NCBI GenBank assembly: GCA_007116445.1
Contig: SKIM01000022.1
Coordinates: 1-11,271 of the forward strand
DNA length: 11,271 nt
DNA from: Natronohydrobacter sp.
GTDB taxonomy: Bacteria > Pseudomonadota > Alphaproteobacteria > Rhodobacterales > Rhodobacteraceae
Direction: 5' to 3'
Of the stretch, positions 1-6,798 are shown piece after piece; within the stretch, counting starts at the first letter, position 1; each line of letters opens with the position of its first letter. The notes below the pieces were generated by a model that was given only the letters and a program-made list of their open reading frames with translations, did not search any database and had not been told where the DNA came from. The position numbers and the translations under genes were made by a program.

Positions 1-1
1 C

Positions 2-2785
2 ACACGTTTCCGGCAGAATTACCGCATCGAATTTGGCGCGGCGGGCAGTGACGATCCGCTTTATGAGGCTGTCAGTGCCGGGCGCAAATATCAGGGCATG
101 GAGCATTGGCTGCCCTTTTTCCATGCCCGGATGGAGACGCTGTTTGACTATCTGCCGGGTGCGTCGCTGCTGCTCGATGATCAGATCGACGCTGCGCGCG
201 CCAGCCGGTGGGAAGGGATCGCAGATCAGTATGACGCGCGTCGCGAGGCGATGGGGGCGAAGGGGCGGCTCGATACTGTCTACAAACCTTGTCCGCCAGA
301 CTTGCTTTATCTTGATGACGCAGGATGGCGTGACGCGTTGTCAGGGCGGCGCGTGATCCAGTTCAACCCGCTCAAGACCCCGCCGGGACCGGGGGTGCTG
401 GACGCGGGCGGGCGCGTCGGGCGCAGTTTTGCGCCCGAGCGTCAGGCCGGGGCGAATGTCTTTGACGCGCTTGCCGGGCATATCGCCGAGCGGCGCAAGT
501 CCGGTGATGTGGTGCTTGCAAGCCATTCAGAGGGCGCGCGCGAGCGTTTGTCGGGGCTTTTGGAAGATCACGGCGCGGGGGAGGCGCTGCCGATTGCCAC
601 GGCACGCGACATCGCGACGGGAAAGGGCGGGCTGTATCTGACAGTCTGGCCGCTCGACGAAGGGTTCGAGGCCCCCGGTCTGACGGTCATTTCAGAGCAG
701 GATGTGTTGGGCGACCGGCTTGTCAGCCGCACCAAGCGGCGCAAACGTGCGGAGAACTTCCTCTCTGAAGCGCAAAGCCTCAGCCCCGGTGATCTGATCG
801 TGCATGTGGAACATGGGGTCGGGCGCTATACCGGGCTTGAAACGATCACGGCGATGGGCGCGCCGCATGAATGTATCGCGCTCGAATATGCCGGGGGGGA
901 TCGCCTCTATCTGCCGGTCGAGAATATCGAGCTGCTGTCCCGTTATGGCCATGAGGAGGGGTTGCTCGACAAGCTGGGCGGCGGGGCGTGGCAGGCGAAG
1001 AAAGCCAAGCTCAAACAGCGCATCCGCGAGATTGCCGACAAGCTGATACGCATCGCAGCAGAGCGGCAGTTGCGCAAGGCGCCGGTCTTTGGAGCGCCAG
1101 ATGGGCTGTGGGAAGAGTTCCTCGCGCGTTTCCCCTATGCCGAAACAGATGACCAGCTGCGCGCCATCGAGGACGTGCTCGATGATTTCGACAGCGGCCG
1201 CCCCATGGACCGGCTGGTGGTGGGCGATGTGGGCTTCGGCAAGACCGAAGTGGCGATGCGCGCGGCCTTCATCGCGGCCATGTCGGGCGTACAGGTGGCG
1301 GTGATCGCGCCGACGACCCTGCTCGCGCGCCAGCATTACAAGACCTTTGCCGAGCGGTTCCGTGGCTTTCCGATCCATGTCAGACCGCTTTCGCGGTTTG
1401 TATCCGCCAAGGAGGCCAGCGCCACGCGCGAAGGGCTGGCCAAGGGCACGGTCGAGATCTGCATCGGCACCCATGCGCTGCTGGCCAAGGGCGTTAAATT
1501 CGCCAATCTCGGATTGCTGATCATCGATGAGGAGCAGCATTTCGGGGTTGGCCACAAAGAACGGCTGAAGGAATTGCGCAGCGATATCCATGTGCTGACG
1601 CTGACGGCGACCCCGATCCCGCGCACGCTGCAATTGTCACTGACAGGCGTGCGCGATCTCTCGATCATTCAGACGCCGCCTGTCGACCGGTTGGCGATCC
1701 GCACTTATGTTTCGGAATTCGACACAGTGTCCCTGCGCGAGGGCCTGTTGCGCGAGCATTACCGGGGCGGGCAGTCCTTCTTTGTGGTGCCGCGCATCTC
1801 GGATCTGCCCGAGATCGAGGAGTTCCTCAAAACCCATCTGCCGGAGCTGAGCTATGTCGTGGCCAACGGGCAGATGGCGGCAGGCGAGCTTGATGAGCGG
1901 ATGAACGCTTTCTATGACGGCAAATATGACGTTCTGGTTGCCACCAGCATCGTTGAATCCGGACTGGATATTCCGCGCGCCAACACGATGATCGTGCACC
2001 GCGCCGATATGTTCGGGCTGGCGCAGCTCTATCAGATCCGGGGGCGGGTGGGACGCTCCAAGACCCGCGCTTATTGTTTCCTGACCACGAAACCGCGCAA
2101 ACCGCTCACGCCGCAGGCGCAGCGGCGGCTGAAGCTTCTGGCCTCGCTTGATAGCCTGGGGGCCGGGTTCAATCTGGCCAGTCACGACATGGATCTGCGC
2201 GGCGCGGGCAATATTCTGGGCGAGGAACAGTCGGGCCATATCAAGGAAGTGGGCTACGAACTTTATCAGCAGATGCTGGAAGACACGATCACCAGACTGC
2301 GCGCGGGCGAGATCACGTCGCTGGATGATCTGGATGGGCAATGGTCCCCGACGATTAATCTGGGCGTGCCTGTCCTGATCCCCGAAGATTATGTGCCCGA
2401 TCTTGATGTGCGGCTGGGGCTTTATCGCCGGTTGTCTGGGCTGGCCAGCAAGGTCGATCTGGAAGGCTTCGCCGCCGAGCTGATCGACCGCTTTGGCAAA
2501 TTGCCGCGCGAGGTGAATACGCTTCTGGCGGTCATGCGCATAAAGGCCGAGTGCAAGCGCGCCGGCATCGCAAAACTTGATGCCGGGCCAAAGGGGGCAA
2601 CCGTGCAATTCTACCGTGACAAATTTGCCTCGCCAGAGGGGCTTGTCGCGTTCATTCAGGACGAAAAGGGTCTGGCGCGCATCCGCGACAACAAGATCGT
2701 CATTCAGCGCGACTGGACGACCGAGAAAGACCGCGTCCGCGGCGCTTTCGCGATTGCGCGCGATCTGGCAGCGAAGGCGGGATAA
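2..2785 (+). CDS. mfd: Transcription-repair coupling factor Mfd (5'-truncated by window edge)
   Basis: Mfd removes RNA polymerase stalled at DNA lesions and recruits UvrA, coupling nucleotide excision repair to transcription in the cytoplasm. The frame is open from the first full codon (position 2, reading T-R-F-R-Q-N-Y-R-I-E-F), so the internal ATG at 98 is not the start. The visible part is 927 residues; Mfd is normally about 1150, so roughly 220 N-terminal residues are missing. Visible in order (numbered from position 2): the UvrB-like region; a CarD-like RNA polymerase-interacting domain near 260-305 (SPGDLIVHVEHGVGRY); Walker A GDVGFGKT at 408-415; motif II DEEQ at about 509-512; motif III TATPIPRT at about 535-542; motif VI QIRGRVGRSK at about 676-685, followed by the translocation region (LGAGFNLASHDMDLRGAGN); and the C-terminal D7 domain. 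The gene ends in TAA just before a strong hairpin. I see no frameshift or lost motif. The identification is very secure. Confidence 0.98.
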   Translation, partial: TRFRQNYRIEFGAAGSDDPLYEAVSAGRKYQGMEHWLPFFHARMETLFDYLPGASLLLDDQIDAARASRWEGIADQYDARREAMGAKGRLDTVYKPCPPDLLYLDDAGWRDALSGRRVIQFNPLKTPPGPGVLDAGGRVGRSFAPERQAGANVFDALAGHIAERRKSGDVVLASHSEGARERLSGLLEDHGAGEALPIATARDIATGKGGLYLTVWPLDEGFEAPGLTVISEQDVLGDRLVSRTKRRKRAENFLSEAQSLSPGDLIVHVEHGVGRYTGLETITAMGAPHECIALEYAGGDRLYLPVENIELLSRYGHEEGLLDKLGGGAWQAKKAKLKQRIREIADKLIRIAAERQLRKAPVFGAPDGLWEEFLARFPYAETDDQLRAIEDVLDDFDSGRPMDRLVVGDVGFGKTEVAMRAAFIAAMSGVQVAVIAPTTLLARQHYKTFAERFRGFPIHVRPLSRFVSAKEASATREGLAKGTVEICIGTHALLAKGVKFANLGLLIIDEEQHFGVGHKERLKELRSDIHVLTLTATPIPRTLQLSLTGVRDLSIIQTPPVDRLAIRTYVSEFDTVSLREGLLREHYRGGQSFFVVPRISDLPEIEEFLKTHLPELSYVVANGQMAAGELDERMNAFYDGKYDVLVATSIVESGLDIPRANTMIVHRADMFGLAQLYQIRGRVGRSKTRAYCFLTTKPRKPLTPQAQRRLKLLASLDSLGAGFNLASHDMDLRGAGNILGEEQSGHIKEVGYELYQQMLEDTITRLRAGEITSLDDLDGQWSPTINLGVPVLIPEDYVPDLDVRLGLYRRLSGLASKVDLEGFAAELIDRFGKLPREVNTLLAVMRIKAECKRAGIAKLDAGPKGATVQFYRDKFASPEGLVAFIQDEKGLARIRDNKIVIQRDWTTEKDRVRGAFAIARDLAAKAG

Positions 2786-2817
2786 AACAAACCGCGCTGA
2801 CAGAGGTCAGCGCGGTT
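2782..2817 (-). terminator. Intrinsic terminator between convergent genes, best read on the minus strand
   Basis: The arms at 2790-2801 and 2806-2817 form a perfect 12-bp stem (AACCGCGCTGAC) with a 4-base loop (AGAG). On the minus strand the stem is followed by TGTTTTAT (2789-2782), a U-rich tail, so it should terminate the minus-strand gene that ends at 2853. On the plus strand the stem is followed by GCGTAATCAAAAT, which lacks a T tract. It may still protect the 3' end of mfd mRNA but is a poorer plus-strand terminator. The tail overlaps the mfd stop codon. Confidence 0.85.
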
Positions 2818-2852
2818 GCGTAATCAAAATACTCAGAACCAATCAACAGACG

Positions 2853-3773
2853 TTAGCCGTCCATGCTCTGGTGTTCATCTTCGTCATGCTGGGTGCCGTC
2901 ACCATCTTCCTGCACGATGCCGAAACTGGTTATATCTTCCATCTCACCTGCCTGAACCGCTTCGTCAAAAGCGTTCAGCCAACCTTCGGCATCCGAGAAC
3001 GGCCCATTGATAACAAGAACGTCGTTCAGATCTTCGTCGAAGAACACAACCGACTTGATATCACCGATCTCCACAAACCCCTGTTCCAGGAAGGCGTCGA
3101 TATAGTCTGCAAACGTACCTTCAGCGTCATCAGGCAGCTGATCTGCAGTGAATGCAAAGCCGCCTTGAAGGTCACCATCCGCTCTATCAGAGAAGAACAC
3201 CTTGCCGAACACCGGCTCGCCCGCGTCGTCGTCGCCATCATCACCGTCATCATCGTCGCCGATATCATCGTCGTCGCCGTTGTCATCATCATCGACGTCA
3301 TCCTCATCGACGTCATCCTCATCGACGTCATCCTCATCGACGTCATCCTCATCGACGTCGTCGTGATCGATCTTGTCTTTCAGCTTGTCGGCCTTGGCCT
3401 GATATTTATCGGCCAGTTTCTCGAGCTTGAGCGCCTTGCACTCGCCGACCTTCTCGATCTTCGACGCTTTCAGTTCGCCGATACGCTCGAACTTCGCTGC
3501 GAGATGATGGAAGCCTTTGCACTTGAGAACATGGGCCTTGTGCGCATAGTGATCGCGCACGGCATCGGCCTTGTGCTGATAGTGATCGCGAACCGCGTCG
3601 GCCCTATCGTTCAGGTGATCGGCGCGCGCTTCATATTTTTCGATCAGCTGCTTGGCCTTGGCTTCCAGCGCTTCCTTCTTCGGACACGCCTTCTGGATCA
3701 CTGTCTGCTTTGTGTTCACGACAGTTTTAACGACTGCGACCTTCTTGGCCACGAGTTTCTTTAGAAAGAACAT
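2853..3773 (-). CDS. Unknown protein with 11-residue helical repeats and an Asp-rich low-complexity linker
   Basis: I do not recognise a family. The product is 306 residues with three zones. Residues 1-35 are basic and semi-hydrophobic (MFFLKKLVAKKVAVVK), without a clean signal peptide. Residues 36-134 are nine consecutive 11-residue units, for example ADAVRDHYQHK and KALKLEKLADK, rich in Lys, His, Asp and Glu and predicted as long helix. Residues 137-185 are almost all Asp with Glu, Val and Gly, including four DDVDE units. Residues 186-290 look like a small folded acidic domain (GEPVFGKVFFSD... to ...ITSFGIVQEDG), then a hydrophilic tail. Cysteines are C30, C85 and C112. I chose the ATG at 3773, preceded by GGGGAAAAAGGG; a TTG 21 codons upstream (3836) keeps the frame but lacks a convincing ribosome site. 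The gene is convergent with mfd, divergent from oxyR, and ends before a strong terminator. Cation or membrane binding by the Asp-rich and helical parts is inference only. Confidence 0.85.
   Translation of the reverse strand: MFFLKKLVAKKVAVVKTVVNTKQTVIQKACPKKEALEAKAKQLIEKYEARADHLNDRADAVRDHYQHKADAVRDHYAHKAHVLKCKGFHHLAAKFERIGELKASKIEKVGECKALKLEKLADKYQAKADKLKDKIDHDDVDEDDVDEDDVDEDDVDEDDVDDDDNGDDDDIGDDDDGDDGDDDAGEPVFGKVFFSDRADGDLQGGFAFTADQLPDDAEGTFADYIDAFLEQGFVEIGDIKSVVFFDEDLNDVLVINGPFSDAEGWLNAFDEAVQAGEMEDITSFGIVQEDGDGTQHDEDEHQSMDG
3291..3359 (-). repeat. 15-bp tandem repeat encoding DDVDE units
   Basis: The plus-strand unit ATCGACGTCATCCTC occurs four times without change (3291-3350), followed by a partial fifth copy (ATCGACGTC, 3351-3359). 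The period is 15 bp, five codons, so gain or loss of units keeps the frame of the minus-strand gene and only changes the length of its acidic linker. Neighbouring sequence on the left (3228-3290) is also GAC/GAT-rich triplet sequence but without a strict period. Confidence 0.95.
3372..3668 (-). repeat. Nine coding 11-residue (33-bp) repeats, two of them near-identical in DNA
   Basis: Residues 36-134 of the minus-strand protein split without gaps into nine units of 11. Most units have a small or hydrophobic residue at position 3, an acidic residue at 6, His/Lys/Arg at 7, Leu/Ile/Val/Tyr at 8, and Asp/Glu/His at 10. Units 3 and 4 (DNA 3570-3602 and 3537-3569) differ at about 5 of 33 bases, suggesting a fairly recent tandem duplication; the others have diverged. 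Confidence 0.8.
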
Positions 3774-3976
3774 CCCTTTTTCCCCACATTGCTGACACAA
3801 TGAGGGAGTGGTAGCTAAAGTTTTCGGTAAAAACAATACTTTATAGTGGAAACAATTCCTTTATTTTGCTCAGATGGTTCCGAAAATCAGGACAGTAACC
3901 ATGTTTTTTTCATGGCGGACGAACACAAGCTTATGAACAAACGTGAATTTTTATGGTGAACCGGAAAGGGTCACGA
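3774..3976. promoter_or_regulatory. AT-rich divergent intergenic region between the unknown gene and oxyR
   Basis: About 203 bp separate the two chosen start codons. A hand count over 3781-3960 gives 68 G+C in 180 bases (38%), far below the flanking genes. It must carry both promoters and, if the regulator is autoregulated as LysR-type proteins usually are, an operator. Visible elements are an inverted repeat GTTTT-N5-AAAAC (3820-3834), a GGAA-N4-TTCC inverted repeat (3848-3859), AAACAAT twice (3831-3837 and 3850-3856), an ATAG tetramer at 3843-3846, and a T7 run (3904-3910). I cannot identify a full OxyR site (four ATAG/CTAT-like tetramers at 7-bp intervals) or a clear -35/-10 pair. Confidence 0.55.
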
Positions 3977-4927
3977 ATGCTGCGGATCACACTCCGGCAA
4001 CTGCAATATTTCAAGGCACTGGCGCAGACGCGGAACTTCGGACGGGCCGCCGAGGAGGTCAATGTCTCGCAACCCGCGCTGTCCATGCAGATCAAAGAGC
4101 TTGAGGCCAGCCTGGGCTTGCGACTTGTGGAGCGTATGCCGCGCGGGATTCGTCTGACACGCGAGGGGCGTGCGTTGCTGGAGCGGGCTGAGCGGGTGCT
4201 GTCAGAGGCGATGGAGCTTGAGGCCAGCGCCCGGCGCGAAAACCTTGGCGCCGCGTTGAATATCGGTATGATTCCGACTGTTGCCCCCTATTTGCTGGCA
4301 GGCACCCTGTCGGCCCTGCGCGCCGCTGACATCACGCGCGATCTGCGGCTGCGCGAGGCCCAGACCGCTGATCTGCTGGCCCGCTTGCGCGACGGGCGGC
4401 TGGATGCTGTCGTTCTCGCCGATCCGCCCTTGAGCCCCGATCTCTGCGCGGTCCCTCTGTTTGAGGATTGTTTCGTGCTTGCCGGGACACAGGCGCGGCT
4501 CGACAAGCTGGGGCAGGGGTCCGAGGCGCTGCGGCCCGTCGCGTTGCGCCCCGAGCATCTGCTGCTGCTCGATGAAGGGCATTGCCTGGCCGATCAGGCG
4601 CTGGAATTCTGCAGGCTCGACCGGCGCCAGACGCGGCTTGATCTGGGCGCCTCGTCGCTTTCGACGCTCTGTGGGCTGGTGGCGCAGGGTTTCGGTCTGA
4701 CTTTTCTGCCCGATATCGCGCTGGCCTCGGAAAAGCTCGCCAATCCGGCATTGGCATTGCGGCGATTTTCTGCGCCCGAACCTGCGCGCCAGATTGCCTT
4801 GGTGCGCCGCGCATGCAGTGCTGGAGGGGCATGGTTCGATGATCTGACTGCGCATCTTTGTGCGACGGCTGCACAGTTGACACGCGCAGCGCGCGAGATC
4901 GCGCCGCCCGGTGACGCGCGGCCATGA
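3977..4927 (+). CDS. oxyR: OxyR-type LysR-family peroxide-sensing regulator
   Basis: This is a LysR-type DNA-binding regulator of 316 residues. An N-terminal winged helix-turn-helix (about residues 5-65, RNFGRAAEEVNVSQPALSMQ) precedes a periplasmic-binding-protein-like sensor domain (about 90-300). The sensor domain carries DEGHCLADQALEFC, giving Cys203 and Cys212 nine residues apart. This matches the C199/C208 pair of Escherichia coli OxyR, which forms a disulfide on reaction with hydrogen peroxide, and the conserved GHC and DQA residues around it are also present. I chose the ATG at 3977 because GGAAAGGG (3963-3970) lies 6 bases upstream; an in-frame ATG at 3953 would add eight residues and lacks a ribosome site. 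The gene is divergent from an unknown acidic protein gene. No catalase, alkyl hydroperoxide reductase or dps gene, the usual OxyR neighbours, is visible here. Function as a peroxide sensor is strongly suggested but rests on the motif. Confidence 0.9.
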   Translation: MLRITLRQLQYFKALAQTRNFGRAAEEVNVSQPALSMQIKELEASLGLRLVERMPRGIRLTREGRALLERAERVLSEAMELEASARRENLGAALNIGMIPTVAPYLLAGTLSALRAADITRDLRLREAQTADLLARLRDGRLDAVVLADPPLSPDLCAVPLFEDCFVLAGTQARLDKLGQGSEALRPVALRPEHLLLLDEGHCLADQALEFCRLDRRQTRLDLGASSLSTLCGLVAQGFGLTFLPDIALASEKLANPALALRRFSAPEPARQIALVRRACSAGGAWFDDLTAHLCATAAQLTRAAREIAPPGDARP

Positions 4928-4960
4928 GCACAATGCAAGGCCAGACTGCGCAGGCATACG

Positions 4961-4989
4961 TTGTTTTCGGCCGCATTCAAGGCTATGTG
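4961..4989 (+). promoter_or_regulatory. Candidate sigma70-type promoter for lipA
   Basis: TTGTTT (4961-4966) and TATGTG (4984-4989) are separated by exactly 17 bases in the 91-bp gap between oxyR and the lipA start. This would give a leader of roughly 20-25 bases ending in the ribosome site AGAGGAG (5003-5009). The match to consensus is moderate, so this is a candidate only. Confidence 0.35.
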
Positions 4990-5018
4990 CTGCGCATGAG
5001 CCAGAGGAGATGACCCAA

Positions 5019-5963
5019 GTGCGTGATCTGAAGTTGCCCGGGCAAAGGCACCCGGAGAAAGCCCATCGGCCCGTGCAGGCACAGCCGAAGAAGCCGGACT
5101 GGATCCGTGTCAAGGCGCCGGGTGGGGCGGGCTATGCGGAAACGCATCGGATCATGCGGGAGCATAAGCTGACCACAGTCTGCGAAGAGGCCGGTTGCCC
5201 CAATGTGGGTGAATGCTGGTCGCAGGGACATGCGACCATGATGATCATGGGCGAGATCTGCACGCGCGGCTGCACGTTCTGCAATGTCGCCACCGGGCGG
5301 CCGGATGCGCTGGACGCGTTCGAACCGGGTCGCGTGGCACATGCTGTCGAAAAGCTCGGGTTGAAGCATGTGGTGATCACCTCGGTGGATCGTGATGATC
5401 TGGATGATGGCGGTGCGGAGCATTTCGCCCAGACGATCCGTGCCGTGCGGCACCGCGCGCCGGGAACGACGATCGAGATCCTCACACCCGATTTTTTGAA
5501 ATGCGCACCGTCGGTGCTGGAAACAGTCGTGGAAGCGCGGCCTGATGTGTTCAACCACAATCTGGAAACTGTGCCCGGACTCTATCCCGAAGTGCGTCCC
5601 GGTGCGCGGTATTTCCACAGTCTGCGCCTTTTGCAACGCGTGAAAGAGCTCGATCCGTCGATGTTCACCAAATCGGGCATCATGGTCGGCCTTGGTGAAG
5701 ACCGGCAGGGGGTCTTGCAGGTCATGGATGACATGCGCGCGGCCGATATCGATTTTATCACCATCGGCCAATATCTGCAGCCAACCCCGCGCCACCACGC
5801 GGTTGACCGTTTTGTCACCCCCGAGGAGTTCAAGGCCTATGAAAAAGCCGCTTGGGGCAAGGGATTCCTGATGGTGTCGGCGACACCGCTGACACGGTCG
5901 AGCTATCACGCCGGGGATGATTTCGCACGGTTGCGCGCCGCCCGCCATGCCGCGCTCGCCTGA
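5019..5963 (+). CDS. lipA: Lipoyl synthase (radical SAM)
   Basis: LipA inserts two sulfur atoms into protein-bound octanoyl groups to make the lipoyl cofactor of pyruvate and 2-oxoglutarate dehydrogenases and the glycine cleavage system. The product is 314 residues. The auxiliary [4Fe-4S] cluster motif is C55-x4-C60-x5-C66 (CEEAGCPNVGEC), and the radical-SAM cluster motif is C81-x3-C85-x2-C88 (CTRGCTFC). The C-terminal RSSYHAGDDF holds the conserved RSSY serine that also ligates the auxiliary cluster. I chose the GTG at 5019, giving V-R-D-L-K-L-P, because AGAGGAG (5003-5009) lies 9 bases upstream. The ATG at 5010 would touch that ribosome site and only adds M-T-Q. The first residues also match the start I recall for Rhodobacter LipA. 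No lipB lies nearby. The family call is certain; the start is likely. Confidence 0.97.
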   Translation: MRDLKLPGQRHPEKAHRPVQAQPKKPDWIRVKAPGGAGYAETHRIMREHKLTTVCEEAGCPNVGECWSQGHATMMIMGEICTRGCTFCNVATGRPDALDAFEPGRVAHAVEKLGLKHVVITSVDRDDLDDGGAEHFAQTIRAVRHRAPGTTIEILTPDFLKCAPSVLETVVEARPDVFNHNLETVPGLYPEVRPGARYFHSLRLLQRVKELDPSMFTKSGIMVGLGEDRQGVLQVMDDMRAADIDFITIGQYLQPTPRHHAVDRFVTPEEFKAYEKAAWGKGFLMVSATPLTRSSYHAGDDFARLRAARHAALA

Positions 5964-6099
5964 TCCGCAGGCGCGGGGCAGGGGGCAGCGCTCAAGGTGG
6001 GCTTCGGCGGGAGAAAGTGGGGCGAGGAAATCGGCAGGGCGTGCATTCCGCTTTGCCGGTCGCTAAGACAAGCGCGACGCTGATTCTGGAGCCTGCACC
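5964..6099. other. lipA-rpe intergenic spacer
   Basis: This 136-bp GC-rich spacer has a purine-rich stretch at about 6008-6040 and then the rpe ribosome site. I see no strong terminator hairpin with a T tract and no convincing -35/-10 pair. Whether rpe is read through from lipA or has its own promoter is therefore open. Confidence 0.4.
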
Positions 6100-6798
6100 A
6101 TGAGCTTTACGCGAGATATCAAGATTGCGCCCTCGATCCTTGCGGCAGATTTCGCCAATTTTGGTGCCGAGTGCCGGGCGGTCGAGGCACAGGGCGCCGA
6201 TTGGGTGCATGTCGATGTGATGGACGGGCATTTCGTGCCGAATATCACCTTTGGGCCTGCAACCTGCGCCGCCATTCGCCCCCATATTCGGGGTGTCATG
6301 GATGTTCATCTGATGATCGCCCCCGTTGATCCCTATATCGAGGGTTTCGCCAAAACCGGGGCCGATATCATCACGGCGCATATGGAGGCAGGGCCGCATA
6401 TCCACCGCACGCTGCAAGCGATCCGTGCGACCGGGGCGAAAGCCGGCTTGGCGCTCAATCCGGGCACCGGGCTCGACGGCTTGGAAAATTTGCTCGACAT
6501 GATCGATCTGGTTTGTGTGATGACTGTCAATCCCGGGTTTGGCGGGCAGGCATTCATCGACATGAGCGACAAGGTCGCGCGTCTGCGGGCGCTGATCGGC
6601 GCGCGACCCATTCATATCGAAATTGATGGCGGCATCACGCCCGAAACGGCTCCGATCATGGCGCGGGCGGGGGCGGATGTGCTCGTGGCAGGCTCGGCAG
6701 TCTTCAAGGGCGGCTCGGTCGATGACCCGGCCCCTTACGGCGAAAATATCCGTGCGATCCGCGCGGCTGCCGAAGCTGCGCTCGGGGTGGCGCTGTGA
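6100..6798 (+). CDS. rpe: Ribulose-phosphate 3-epimerase
   Basis: Rpe interconverts D-ribulose 5-phosphate and D-xylulose 5-phosphate in the pentose phosphate pathway and, in autotrophs, the Calvin cycle. The product is a 232-residue TIM barrel of normal family length. Visible motifs are the N-terminal IAPSILAADF (substrate Ser12), HVDVMDGHFVPNIT with metal ligands His37 and Asp39, DVHLMI with His70, VNPGFGGQ at about 143-150 for phosphate and loop contacts, and IDGGIT with catalytic Asp176. GGAG at 6088-6091 lies 8 bases before the ATG. The gene follows lipA after 136 bases and overlaps gph by 4 bases, so it probably heads an operon with gph and the membrane protein gene after it. Confidence 0.97.
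   Translation: MSFTRDIKIAPSILAADFANFGAECRAVEAQGADWVHVDVMDGHFVPNITFGPATCAAIRPHIRGVMDVHLMIAPVDPYIEGFAKTGADIITAHMEAGPHIHRTLQAIRATGAKAGLALNPGTGLDGLENLLDMIDLVCVMTVNPGFGGQAFIDMSDKVARLRALIGARPIHIEIDGGITPETAPIMARAGADVLVAGSAVFKGGSVDDPAPYGENIRAIRAAAEAALGVAL

Noticed and set aside
692..2608. Long minus-strand open frames opposite mfd (692-1633 and 1637-2608)
   Set aside because: They are antisense shadows typical of GC-rich coding DNA, with low-complexity compositions and no recognisable domains, and mfd on the plus strand is unambiguous.
3291..3359. CRISPR-like or integration repeat array
   Set aside because: The repeats are only 15 bp, directly contiguous without spacers, and keep a protein reading frame, so they are coding tandem repeats.
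2577..3764. Long plus-strand open frame antisense to the unknown gene, with a hydrophobic Ile/Val/Asp repeat stretch
   Set aside because: It starts inside mfd, lacks a ribosome site, and its repeat is just the antisense reading of the Asp-rich 15-bp array. The minus-strand gene has a start, ribosome site and terminator.
3774..3836. Upstream TTG start (3836) for the unknown acidic protein
   Set aside because: It adds 21 residues unlike the rest, has no ribosome site, and lies in AT-rich sequence. The ATG at 3773 follows a purine-rich G4A5G3 stretch.
3843..3859. OxyR operator based on ATAG and GGAA-N4-TTCC elements
   Set aside because: Only one tetramer matches and the 7-bp spaced partners are absent or degenerate, so it is not called as a separate site.
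3854..3890. EcfG-type general stress promoter (GGAAC...GTT) on the minus strand
   Set aside because: A GGAAC is present on the minus strand, but the next GTT is about 23 bases away rather than 16-17.
3912..3959. Possible 15-residue leader peptide (MADEHKLMNKREFLW) just before oxyR
   Set aside because: There is no ribosome site upstream (a T7 run precedes it) and no attenuator-like hairpins follow. A short open frame in AT-rich spacer is expected by chance.
4983..5948. Minus-strand open frame opposite lipA
   Set aside because: It is a shadow of a highly conserved gene, with no domain and no upstream signals.
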